From NCBI RefSeq assembly GCF_035083965.1, contig NC_089736.1, positions 4,405,501 to 4,469,500 on the forward strand: 64,000 nt of DNA, written 5' to 3'. The translations under genes and the position numbers were made by a program. Positions 35,031-46,600 of the stretch are shown here, piece after piece. Position 1 is the stretch's first letter. Every line of letters begins with the position of its first letter. The notes under the pieces were generated by a model, which was not told the origin of the DNA, ran no database searches, and saw only the letters and a list, made by a program, of their open reading frames with translations. The stretch comes from Branchiostoma lanceolatum (lineage: Eukaryota; Chordata; Leptocardii; Amphioxiformes; Branchiostomatidae).

Positions 35031-36985
35031 TCCCTAATGCCGGGAAGGAGATAATGAAACATTGGAATATTGAGTTGAAACATGTTTTAACCTACAAAAC
35101 GCGTAGACCCAGGTGAATAGAGTAGTCTATCAATGTTGAACTCAATTACCCACGTGTAGCAAACGCTAGATCATAGTTGACAAACATTGATCCGGCTTTT
35201 TGTTCTCGGTTTCAGTTCGCACGAAGCCTATTGTCTTCTTTTTTTCACTTCGTCCTCGGAGACTTGCACCGTTTCATCAAAGATCACTGTATATTCTTTT
35301 GGAAGGTTCGAGAGAAATGTGGGTTCATTATTCATCACGTGATTGCGTTGCTATGGAAACATTGAAAGTACCTTATTTCAGCGTCGTTTATAACTCTGGA
35401 AGAGCAAAAAGAAATTTAATGTTTTTAAGTTGTCTAGAATATTCAACATAATACTTGTAATTATCGATATTTCGTAGTTTAGTCAACCTACCAATCAGCT
35501 AGAGTCTTTCATAGTACCAATAAATAGCTATACATTTGTATATTGCATATCACTAGGGTTGTACCTGTCCTTGGTGCTGATTGGTTACATTTGGCTGTGC
35601 TTTTAGTTGGTTGATATCTACATATTCACTGTCCTTGTTACTAATCGGGTGATCTGTTCTCGCATATATTCTCAACGTGTCACCACATTGATTTTAAAGC
35701 ATACAAAAATCCGTATCATTCGAACTAAATCAGAGAATGCCAGATATCTGCATACGCAAGGATATATCATGCAGTCTCCACACCTTCCTATCCCGTTCAT
35801 TGTTTAATAACTTACGCCGAGGAATACTCACAAAACATAAACAATTTTCTATTGGCATACATGTAGGTTCATTCTCATCCTGCATACTAGTACCACCTGT
35901 ATCCTTTGATCTGTTGTCACCCACATGGACCTTGTAAAGGCCTTTGTTAGATTATAAGTACTGACACAATGATACATGACTAACTGATGTCGTGCCCTGA
36001 TCATCATGCAACATGCGTGACTATGGAATACCAAACAATACCGGGGCTGCTGGGAACATTTACAGCTGATGTTATAGTTTTGACGGGCAGACGTGGGTAC
36101 TTGTATTAATTGTAACATGCGGGGGTGAATGGTTGACACTTTTGATTAAAAAAAGAAGAAAATTGAATGTAGTCTAGTGATATCTTCATCATGTAAATGC
36201 CATCATCTCTCGTACTTCACATAATGCTATAAACTTGAGATTGATTTTGTTAACTCCATCCAACAAAGGCCACATTGCTTCCGAAGCAGTTCAGAAATAC
36301 TATATTAACTAAATTGTATTACTTTAGCCACTGTTCATCTGTTAGCTGACATGATTTGATTTAAAACTTTGTTCCAATACAAGAAAGGTAGCAACTGGAA
36401 TTGTTGAAAGTCCTACTGTATTAAGTTCAAGAAATCTTTAAGAGAGTAAGACACTTTTCTGGGTTCTCGTTTATTTTCCAGAGTACATAGGGCCATAAGT
36501 AAGATGCCTTTATAACGTAATACATTATGTACATAAATCATCAGGAAGAAATTTAGCTCTGCAATGCTTCCATTAAAGTAAAGTTTGCAGGGAAGAAGTT
36601 GTTTTCTACTTTGACCCATTGTGCAGCCTAGTTAACCAACCAAAGAAATTACTTCTTCGGCTGCAAACTTAACAAAAACAAAAACTTGCTCATAGGCAAC
36701 TCATGCGGACTTGCATAGCTACGCACAAGTGTGACAGGGCCCATAGGGTTACAAGGTATATCATTGATGACGCTTTCCTGTGGTCCACTTGATCAAAATC
36801 GACAGAAGTGTCTCGGGCCTTAGGAATAACGTCTGGCCTGCTGTTGCTATTGATTTACATCTGTATTCACGAAATGCTTTCACATAAATCATTGATTCAC
36901 AAGACATTGTACAACAAAAGCCGGTCGATTTTCTTATCATAGAATGGGTCACGCAAGTATAGCAAAAGTGTCAACGCATATACAA
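35031..36985. other. Intergenic region between genes A and B
   Basis: AT-rich, with no supported gene, repeat array or RNA. Gene A promoter elements should lie near its left edge but were not identified. Confidence 0.5.
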
Positions 36986-36990
36986 CTCTC

Positions 36991-36996
36991 TTTATT
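36991..36996 (-). terminator. Candidate poly(A) signal of mucin gene B
   Basis: Minus-strand AATAAA about 690 bases past the gene B stop codon at 37689. This is the first canonical signal I noticed. Confidence 0.3.
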
Positions 36997-37604
36997 GATA
37001 AGCATACTTTCTGGAACACAGAATGTTTGATGTTGTCCTTCCTTAGTAACCACGCACTTATCAATATTTATTAGTCTGAAAAAATAATCTAGCACAATAT
37101 GCTCAACCAGACAACCAGAGAGAGGAAAATAATGAATACTACGACTGTTTGCTTCTCAAAACTATATAATTATATACTATCACATAGACTACATAATATA
37201 TAGACGTACATATTTTCGGCATGTTATGTACATAAAACTCCGATTGCTAATACATTATTAGTAACAGCTGAGGGTAAAATTATATCTTTTGCTTCATGAT
37301 GTTTCTTTTAGAAAAGTTCATGTAGCTCTTTTGCAACTGGTTATGTAAAATGAGAATAGGGGAAATCAACTGATTTTCTTTTCGAATATTTCACGTTTTG
37401 TCGTTTCAATATATACAGCATATACTAGAATATGTATGGTTACATTAGGAATATTGTCAAGTAATCATTTAACCTTAGTTAGATATGTTCAATAACTTTA
37501 GAAATTATATTCACGGTACTGTAGCGGAACTTCCTGTTTTGATTTCTCATGTTCTGGTTGATAAATTGTTTCTCGTCCAGTTAAGGCGTGTACCACGACA
37601 AGTG

Positions 37605-37640
37605 TTTCAGCTTCGATGAAGGTTAGACATTCAGGTAATA
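37605..37640. repeat. Dispersed repeat footprint (GAAGGTTAGACATTCAGG)
   Basis: The same word, with small changes, recurs at 38283-38310 and 49108-49130. These are probably ends of one retroelement family scattered around gene B. Confidence 0.45.
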
Positions 37641-37688
37641 ATTATAAGATATGCAAGATGACAATTCTTCAAGCAACTGGATAGATTT

Positions 37689-40600
37689 TCAACGTTTTCC
37701 TAACGCATGGACAGATCGTGTGTAGGAGGCCGCGGGTGCGATTCTAACGGGCAGGAGGTAGGGACTGTCTTTCCTGCGCTTGAAGATGATACAGGCCAGG
37801 AGAAGGGCTTGCACACCTACAGCAATGCAGATGGCTGCGACGTGTGAGATGAAGTATTCACACCTCTCTCCGGTGTACCAGCCTCCAGAGTTGGAGTCGC
37901 ATCTAAAGACCATACAAACACATGCGTTCAAAACTCTCCAAGCAATATCTGCATTTATTTAATGATGAAAAAAATAAACTGTTCTCCAATCCAAGAAATT
38001 GACTCATCGTTATTTTCGACCGAATCTCTTGATTTTTTTTCAGCGATATGACCCAAGTCCCGAAGACACTTTTTCGCATGTGTGACGTCAGCACTGGGTC
38101 AAAGTTCGTTGGAAGTCGGTACCACGCGCCCTCCGTTCCGGTTGAGGAGACTGAGATATTCGGTCGAAAATTTCAGTGAGTCAATTTCGTTGAGTCAGAT
38201 TTACCAACTCAGATGAAATTTCATGATGATATCTACATTCATTTATTTGATTTACATTCCTGATGCAAGAACTATGGTTTTGCAAATAATCATGTGAATA
38301 CCTTGATGAAGGCTAGACATTCAGTTTAACAATATCCAAAGATTGAATTCAGTCTCTGATGGAGATTACGTCCGTTTTTTCGAATGAAATTCATCCCTCT
38401 CCTGAAGAAATGACATCTATTACTTTTCTTCATCTCTCTTCTGAAGAAGAGTGTTGGATGTCACCACAACGTCCGGAAGTAATTTCTGCATCCTATCCCG
38501 TTATAGAGGTTGAATATCCATTAAAAAGATCCGAAGAGAATGCTTGAACGTAACAAAACTCAATTGTAACTTACTTGCAAGTTGGATGCCCTTCCAGCAG
38601 GTGGGTACAGAATCCTTTCGTGAGACAGTAGTTGACCATGCAGCGTGAGATACAGGAGAACTTTGTGGTGTCGCCTTCCTGGTAACAACTGAATCCGCTG
38701 TCGCACTCATAGTACTGGCAGGGGTTGTCATACTGCACTAGCTGTTCCAACGCCTCCTTATTAACGACTGTAATGCAAGAGACAGTTTTGTTGAACGACT
38801 AACGAACTATCCCGGCATTGATACACAATACAAAATCTACTCAAACAATGGGATTAATTTTGTGCAAATGGTCAGACGTTTCAGATACACGTAGCATCCA
38901 CTGTCTTTCGCCAGTGCCTTTTTCTGTGCCAATAGGTTACATTATCCCAGGGCCTTAGCCCGGGACCTCAAGTCCTCCCTACTTTGCCCCTGATGGGGCC
39001 ATGTTGGGGTGATAATAATGATGATGATGATAAGGAAAAATCTTGTAAGCAATCAAGTTAGCTAACGTTCCACCCATACAAACATTAATTCTTCGGCATT
39101 TATTTCGGTGAAGAATCCATAGCATGCAGTGTAAACTATGGCTAGTCGTAAAATTACATCTCTACATTTGTTATTAACATATTTGTCAGTGCAAGGCCAA
39201 AAATGACGTCTTGACACTGAACTAAGCTCAGATAACTGGAACAGTATCTCTTGTCCCTAACTCAGCAAGAAACATCTTGAGTTGAGATCAAATCATTGAG
39301 AGTAGGGTGTACGTTATTGTTCAGATGTAACATTACCTGATTGGCTTGTGAATGTGAGTTCTGTGTTCCCTAGAGGGTTGAAACCATCCACATTCAGGCT
39401 TTTATCCTTGATGGCTGCAGGAATGCCAGTCCTCCGGAGTACCTATAATGCAAATGATTTATCTATTTCAGTAATGTTTACACAATGTGAATTTAAGCCC
39501 AGTATGGTACAAACAATGTCAATTTCTGTACAGTTAAGTAATTTTAGTACCAATGTGACAATGCTCACAATGTTATTGTTTGTAACTGCCCCGAAAATAA
39601 ATTTTGATGACGCCTCAGGGGTAAGCCAAATGGTTATAATAGTTATGCTTGAAATTGAAGCTTTGTGGACTATATTTGGAATATAGCTGATGGCCAATCT
39701 ACTTGTGTACACATCGCTTCATCCTCTATATCCACTAAATGCAAAAAGTATCAATGTGTAAATACATGACATGTAAGCGGCAGATAAGAATTCAAGGCAC
39801 CTAGAGAACCCTGTCACCCCATACCGTTTTGTGACAATAAAAAAACAACAACATCATTGCTAGAACCTTGTCAACACCGCCTGACGCCATGAGTCGGTTG
39901 TAGGCGTACTGGGCAGTGTAGGCTACAGCCGTGTACTCCTCTACCTGCCTCTTCCTCCTACTGCCCTGAGCAGAGGTGTCTACCGTCATGGAACTGTTGT
40001 ATGGATGGTAGAAAATACTTTTAGTAGGAACACATGCTATACATGAAATTCATTGAGTGCCTTGTCAAGTCGTTCGGCTGCCAGCGTGCCGCAGGTCCAG
40101 TGAGAGGGGGGCTTGACGGTCAACCATGTTTATGCAAATTTATCTATGAATGATTACAGCTGGCATGTGATAGATACAATGTACGTGATCAAACACAAGT
40201 TCAGTATGTTTCAACTAGGTGTACACTAACTAGATAAAATGATCTTGCCAAACTCACTTCAACTGATCGACAACAAGACTGTCGAACCCACTGTTTCTGA
40301 CTCTCTCGAAGTAGGTGAGCATCTGTGAAAGGAGAAGACATATGTCAGAAATTGTCTTGATACTGGAATGTGGGCACATGATGTGTTTGGGTTACGGGAG
40401 GGTGAGTGTAACTCCTTCCATTGCCGTGCACATAGTTGTCATCACCAGAAGCAATGAATTTCACAACCGGGCATGTCAAATTTTAGGGAACTGCTACATG
40501 TAATCTTCACAGCTTTGAGTACCGAATAAAGCCCACCATTATTGTGATCATTATTAACTCATCAATCCACGATCTCTGGAAATAGCTCTTGCTTAACAGT

Positions 40601-43600
40601 GACAAAAAGGGGCCCCGCCGGGTAGTTTACGGGCTTTAACTTTCGAACATGACCCCTATGTGGCCCTGTGGGACGCCCTGTGGCTACCGGGCCATTTTTG
40701 GAGCACGTCCGGGCCCCAGGATTCTTTTAAACTGGTAGTTAAAATCAACTAGGGACCCGGTAACAAGTAGACAGCGTCTGCGTGAGTATATCGAGCGGTA
40801 CCCCCTGTATCCGGCAGCCCACCGGGACAAACCTTTGGTTTCGGGGCCCGGCCAGGGCTATACACCCCCTACACTACTGGCACCGACGCAAATGTGACCG
40901 TAGCATTAGCCACATACAATTATGGTAGAAATCAATGATATTGAGATTGTATCTCACCGTAGTGCTGAAGGCCCCTGTGAATGTTTTGTATTCCCTGGAC
41001 CAGGCTCTGGTGAGATCTCGGTGCCAGGGTTTATCAAACACGATTATCGATGATATCGACACCATAATGTCTGCTGGTATTTGGTCTGGAACTAGACACA
41101 ACAAGAGTAAATAAACATCATCTATTTTAGTCCAGCTGTATGGCTGAAAAAATTGTGCAAGTTTGCATACAAGCATCAAATTTGGCCCATGTGTTGAATG
41201 TGTTCTAAACAAATATAGATATTGAGACATTAATTTTTGTCCAGAATTACTTTTATAGCATTTTGGCAATTTTCATACATACCATGCATGTAAATGTATA
41301 CTTTAAAATTTCTATTTTGGAAGAAGCGTATCAAAAGTATACAGTCAAGCTTACATGACAATGTCATTTCAGTATTTCCAAGGAACATAAAATGTTGCAC
41401 AGAAATGGATGTAATTTTTGTTAAACGTAAACAACTGATAAATCTACTAATTACATAGCAGGATAGCTAACTGCTTGAATGGTGGTTGCCTAGGTTTTGG
41501 CGTAAAGTAGTTTCACAGAACAGTAGTGCTCATAAGTTTTGAAACGTTACCTAGGTAGGCAGTCCGCGGTGGAGCTTGCACGAGATAGGCTGAGAATAAC
41601 ATGAAGGATAAACATATTTGTGAGTTTTATCTATCTATCTATCTATTGAGAGAGATTGCAACACATGTGTAGTAGCTACAATTGTTTCATGATATACACT
41701 ACCAAAAATGATTTTTCTTGTTTTTTCTAGTTTTCTTGTTTTTACTTAATTCGTGGACAAATTTTCTTGAATGAAGAACTTCCATGAAAATGATAAGAAT
41801 AAATAAGAAAAGCACAAGGGACCATTCCAAGAATCTTGTCTTGTAAATTCTCACAACAAGAAACATTTTCTTATTTTTCTTAGATAAAGAAATAATTTCT
41901 AGAAAGGATTTTCTCTCATAAGAATTTTCTAGAAATTGAAGTTAAAAGTTCTTGTTTTTCTTGTATGGAGAATCTATTTCTTGCCATGTATAAGAAAATA
42001 CAAGAATTTTTTTCTCCCCTATCTTCTTTTTCTGGTAGTAAGAAAAAACAAGAATTCAAGATTATGAAAACAAGCAACAACTAGAATTTTATTCTTGAGT
42101 GTTCTTTATTTTCGTATCAAGAAACCTTGAGAAAGAAATTCTTGATTTTCTTGGGATGTTTAAGAAAATAGAAGAATTCTCTTCTTGCCTTTCTTGAGGT
42201 ATCCTGCTTAGAAAAACAAGAATTTTCAAGATATTTAAGCTAGAAGACAAAGTTTGAGTCATAACTAGAATAATATTCTTGAATGTTCTTGATTTTCGTA
42301 TCAAGAACCTTTGAGAAAAAAATTCTTGCTTTTCTTGGGAAGTTTAAGAAAATAGAAGAATTTTCTTCTTGCCTTTCTTGGGGTATCCTGCTTAGAAAAA
42401 ACAGAATTTTCAAGATATTTAAACTAGAAGACAAAGTTCGAGTCATAACTAGAATGATATTCTTGAATGTTCTTGATTTTCGTATCAAGAAACTTTGAGG
42501 AATGCATTTCTTGTTTTTCTTGATAATAATACTTTAAGAAATACAAGAAATAGAAGCCAAGTTAAATTTTCTTTAAAAATCTTGATTGTTCTAGCAAATA
42601 TCTGCATAAAATTTTGACCAATGGCAACACTTGCCATGTGATCTTTTCCTAACTCCTGATTGGTGTTTTCAAATGCCACAGGCAGTTGACAGCAGGGCCA
42701 AAGCTCTGAGAAGTACATGCCTTCAAGTGCTGTTCACTTCTAGTTCTATTTTGTATTAATTGAAGACTCAAGTCGGTTTCAAAGTCAAAACCCAGGTACA
42801 AGAGAACATAATACAAGATGGGGATCATGGTCTGAGCCTGCAGCAGATGCCAAATTTTGCACGGAAACACTGGATAGCAGTATGGAAAAGGTAAGTGCCC
42901 CCCTCCCCACCCGACTGTATGAAAATCAGCTCAACTTTATTTATCATATGAAAAAAAAAACTCAAAGGGCCCCTGGATGGTTTAATCGTCAAAAGCATCA
43001 AGCATTAGAGATAATGATAAGTATAGCCTCTTTGGGTCCAACTCAAAACATCTTTTTGGCCGATGAATTAATAGATTTTAATCAAAAAGCGATCCGCACA
43101 CATTGGAAGATTACATTCCACCTCTGAGGGGTGGACTATTTTAAACGTATTGTTTCTGGAAAACATATGGATACGTTAAAGAATGATAAAACATATGTGT
43201 TTTGTGAAGAAATCAATTCAATTGGAACTTTCACATCTAGAAGCTGGAATTTAGTTAGCTCAACTCAGAAAGTAAAAATGAATAACATAGTCTTCATTTT
43301 TCCCCCAGATGTTGGAAGGTGCCAATGGGAATGCCAATGTCAACAGAAATGGGCTTGAAGGGTTTGGTTTCCATAGTCGAAGATGATCATCTGTTAACAC
43401 TGCCAAGTCAGATGAGGCTGCTCTACACCACCTTCCAAGACGATAAAGAATTATATATTATGAAATATATCATATGTAATAAATCATATAGCATGTTAAT
43501 TACATAGCAGTTTGTAATCTTTATGTCCTTTCAGTTTCAGTAGGCTTTGTATCAAAATTAGTTTTGGTATTTGTACAACAATATTGTATATAATGTATAT

Positions 43601-46600
43601 TATTATTATACCTATTACTTTTGAAATAATACACTGTAAAGCTTTGCCAATGTCATTTTTTTATACCAGACTCCACAATTTACAGAAATATTAAGCCATC
43701 AACATGTCATTTTAACTGTAACTCTTGGAGTGAGATTCTTATTGTAAGAACATCAGTCTTAAGAGTAAGAAAACATTTCTAGGTAGCAAGAATTGTGTTC
43801 TTGAAGTAAGAAAATCATTCTTGTTGTAAGAAGATTAATCTTAGAAGTAAGCAAACATTTCTTGACAGCAAGAATTGTGCTCTTGGTGGAAGAAAAGTAT
43901 TCTTGGTGTAAGAATATTAATCTTAGAAGTAAGAAAAAAATTCTTGGCAGCAAGAATTGTGCTCTTGATATAAGAAAAGTATTCTTGTTGTAAGAAGATT
44001 AATCTTAAAAGTAAGCAAACATTTATTGACAGCAAGAATTGTGCTCTGGATGTAAGAAAAGTATTCTTGGTGCAAGAATATTAATCTTAGAAGTAAGAAC
44101 AAAATTCTTGGCACCAAGAATTGTGCTCTTGATATAAGAAAAGTATTCTTGTTGTAAGAAGATTAATCTTAGAAGTAAGCAAACATTTCTTGGCAGCAAG
44201 AATTGTGCTCTTGATGTAAGAAAAATATTCTTGGTGTAAGAATATTAATCTTTGAAGTAAGAATACATTTCTTGGTAGCAAGAATTCTGCTCTTGATGTA
44301 AGAAAAGTATTATTGGTGTAAGAATATTAATCTTAGAAGTAAGCAAACATTTCTTGGTAGCAAGAATTGTGCTCTTGATATAAGAAAAAATATTCTTGGT
44401 GTAAGAATATTAATCTTAGAAGTAAGCAAACATTTCTTGGTAGCAAGAATTGTGCTCTTGATGTAAGAAGATTAATCTTAGAAGTAAGAAAACATTTCTT
44501 GGCAATAAACAATCTTTGCTCTTGATGCAAGAAAAGTATGCTTATTGTAAGAAGATCAATCTTAGAAGTAAGAAAGTATTTTCTAGGCAGCAAGAATTAT
44601 GTTCTTGAGGTGAGAAAAATATTCTTTGTATAAGAAGATCAGCTCTAGAGGTAAGAAAGTATTTCTAGGCGATAACAATTTTTGCCCCTGAAGCGAGAAA
44701 AGGATTCTTGATGTAAGAAGATAAATCTTGATGTAAGAAAACATTTCTCAGCGATAAGCATGTTTGGTCTTGAAGTGAGGAAAATATTCTTAGTGTAAGA
44801 ACCTAAATCTTGAAAATAAGAAAGCAGTTCTAGGTATTAAGATTGCAGGTCTTAAGTAGAGAAATGCATTCTTGTTATAAGAACAAAAAACTTGAAAAGA
44901 AGAAAGGATTTCTTGGCTGTAAGAATTTTGGTCTTGAAGTAAGAAAAGACGTGTTGGTATAAGAACCTAAATCTTAGAAATAAGAAAGTAGTTCTTGCTA
45001 TCAAGAATTTTGGTCTTAAGAAGAGAAATGCATTCTTTTTGTAAGAACATAAATGCTAGCAGTAAGAAACCATTTCTAGGCAGTAAAGTTTTGGTCAAGA
45101 ATACCAGCCTTTAAGTGAGAAATTAATTCTTAGTATAAGAACCTCAGATCCATGTGTCTGAATCAAGAATATACATAGAAAAAAAATCTTACTGCAAGAA
45201 TTACTTTCCGGCAGTAACCAAGGTCATTTTTATAAGAAAGATTTTCTTACTACAAGAAAAAGCTCAGTAAGTAAAAAATTGCTTAATTCGTGGACAAAAC
45301 CTTTTTCTTGAATACAGAAAAATTTGCTTGCATGAAGTAATATTTTTCTGTATGTAAGAAAAAACTAGAATACAAGAAATTGCATTTTTGGTAGTGTAAT
45401 CATCTAAATTAGTCATACGGATATCATCAACTTATTGGTCATAGTAATTTCAAAGCCCAATTAAAATGATTGACTGTGTTCTGAAATTACCGATTTCCTT
45501 CTTCGCGCAGTGAAATGTCAAAGCCTTCCTAGACTGACTGACAGTAGTAGTAGTTAGTAGTAGTAGACAGAGTAAGTAGTAGTAGTAGAAGTAGAAGAAG
45601 TAGTAGTAGAAGTAGTAGAAGGCATAGCATAAACTTACGTGGTGCAGGTGTAGTTGTCACCGTAGCCACTGTGGTGTTAGAAGTGACTTTTGGTCTCGCC
45701 GTTGTCACCTTCACAGTCGCCGGTTTTGCTGTTGTCACCTTTGCTGTTGTCGCCTTTGCTGTTGTCACCTTTGTTGTTGTTGTTGGTACTGCAGTTGTTG
45801 TGGCCATCGTAGAAGGAGCTAAAGTGGTAGCTTGAGGCGTGGTTGGGGCAGCTACAGTGCTCTGTATGGGTGTGGAATGGGGTAAGGTTGTGCTTGGGGA
45901 AAGGGTTAGTGATGGGGATAGGGTGGAATGGGTTTCATGTGCAGTTGATACGTGGTTTGTTGTTTCCTTTATAGTTGAAATAGCTGAAGTGGGCTGTTGA
46001 TGTGTGGTTGTTTTCGTTAAAGGTGCCAAAGACATTGCTTTTGTGCTGGTAAATGGGGATGGTGTCACCGGTGCTTCACCAGAGGTTGTAGTGCTATGTA
46101 TCCCCTCCTTTGTAGAAGCACTCAAGCTCGTAGACTTGGTTGCGATTCCCGTATGTTCCTCCCAAGGCGATGTCTTCTGTAAGACGTCTATAGTGGTCAG
46201 AGTACCTCTACCAGTACTAGAGATACTTTGTGTCGTACTATCCCCTGATGATGTTCTCTGCAAAGGTTCTATAGTGGTCCGTGTTCCTGTACTATTGATA
46301 CTATGTATCGTGCTATCCGTGTGCTCTTCCCTTGATGTCGTCCTCTGCAATGGTTCTAACATAGTTCGGGGACTTGTGTTAGAGAGGGTAAACAGTGTGG
46401 GTAACGATGAACCATCTCGATGTGTAACTGATTTGTGACTTGTTACACCCTTAATCAAAGTGGTGAGAGTAGAATGTCGTGCGGTTTGTCCACTGAGCTG
46501 TGAATGTGATGCTGCCACCGAGGGTGATGCTGTGGTTAGGCTGGTGTCAGGGGTAGTCGCTGGAGCAGTGTGGTTGGAAAGTCTATCCCAATCACCAATA

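Larger units (their letters stand above)
41697..45396. mobile_element. 3.7-kb TA-flanked DNA element made of AAGAA/TTCTT repeats
   Basis: The perfect 14-bp terminal inverted repeat CACTACCAAAAATG (41697-41710) and its complement (45383-45396) are each flanked by TA, as in Tc1/mariner-type insertions. Subterminal AATTCGTGGACAAA is repeated at both ends in the same orientation. The interior holds the 184-bp and 82-bp arrays and about 1 kb of different sequence (42580-43700). No transposase was seen. It lies inside an intron of gene B. Confidence 0.75.

Noticed and set aside
43759..44593. Series of 64- to 86-codon minus-strand frames, Leu/Ile-rich
   Set aside because: They repeat every 82 bp with the tandem array and are not genes.
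43750..44620. CRISPR-like regular spacing
   Set aside because: The whole 82-bp unit is repeated, with no unique spacers and no cas genes. It is a satellite in an animal intron.
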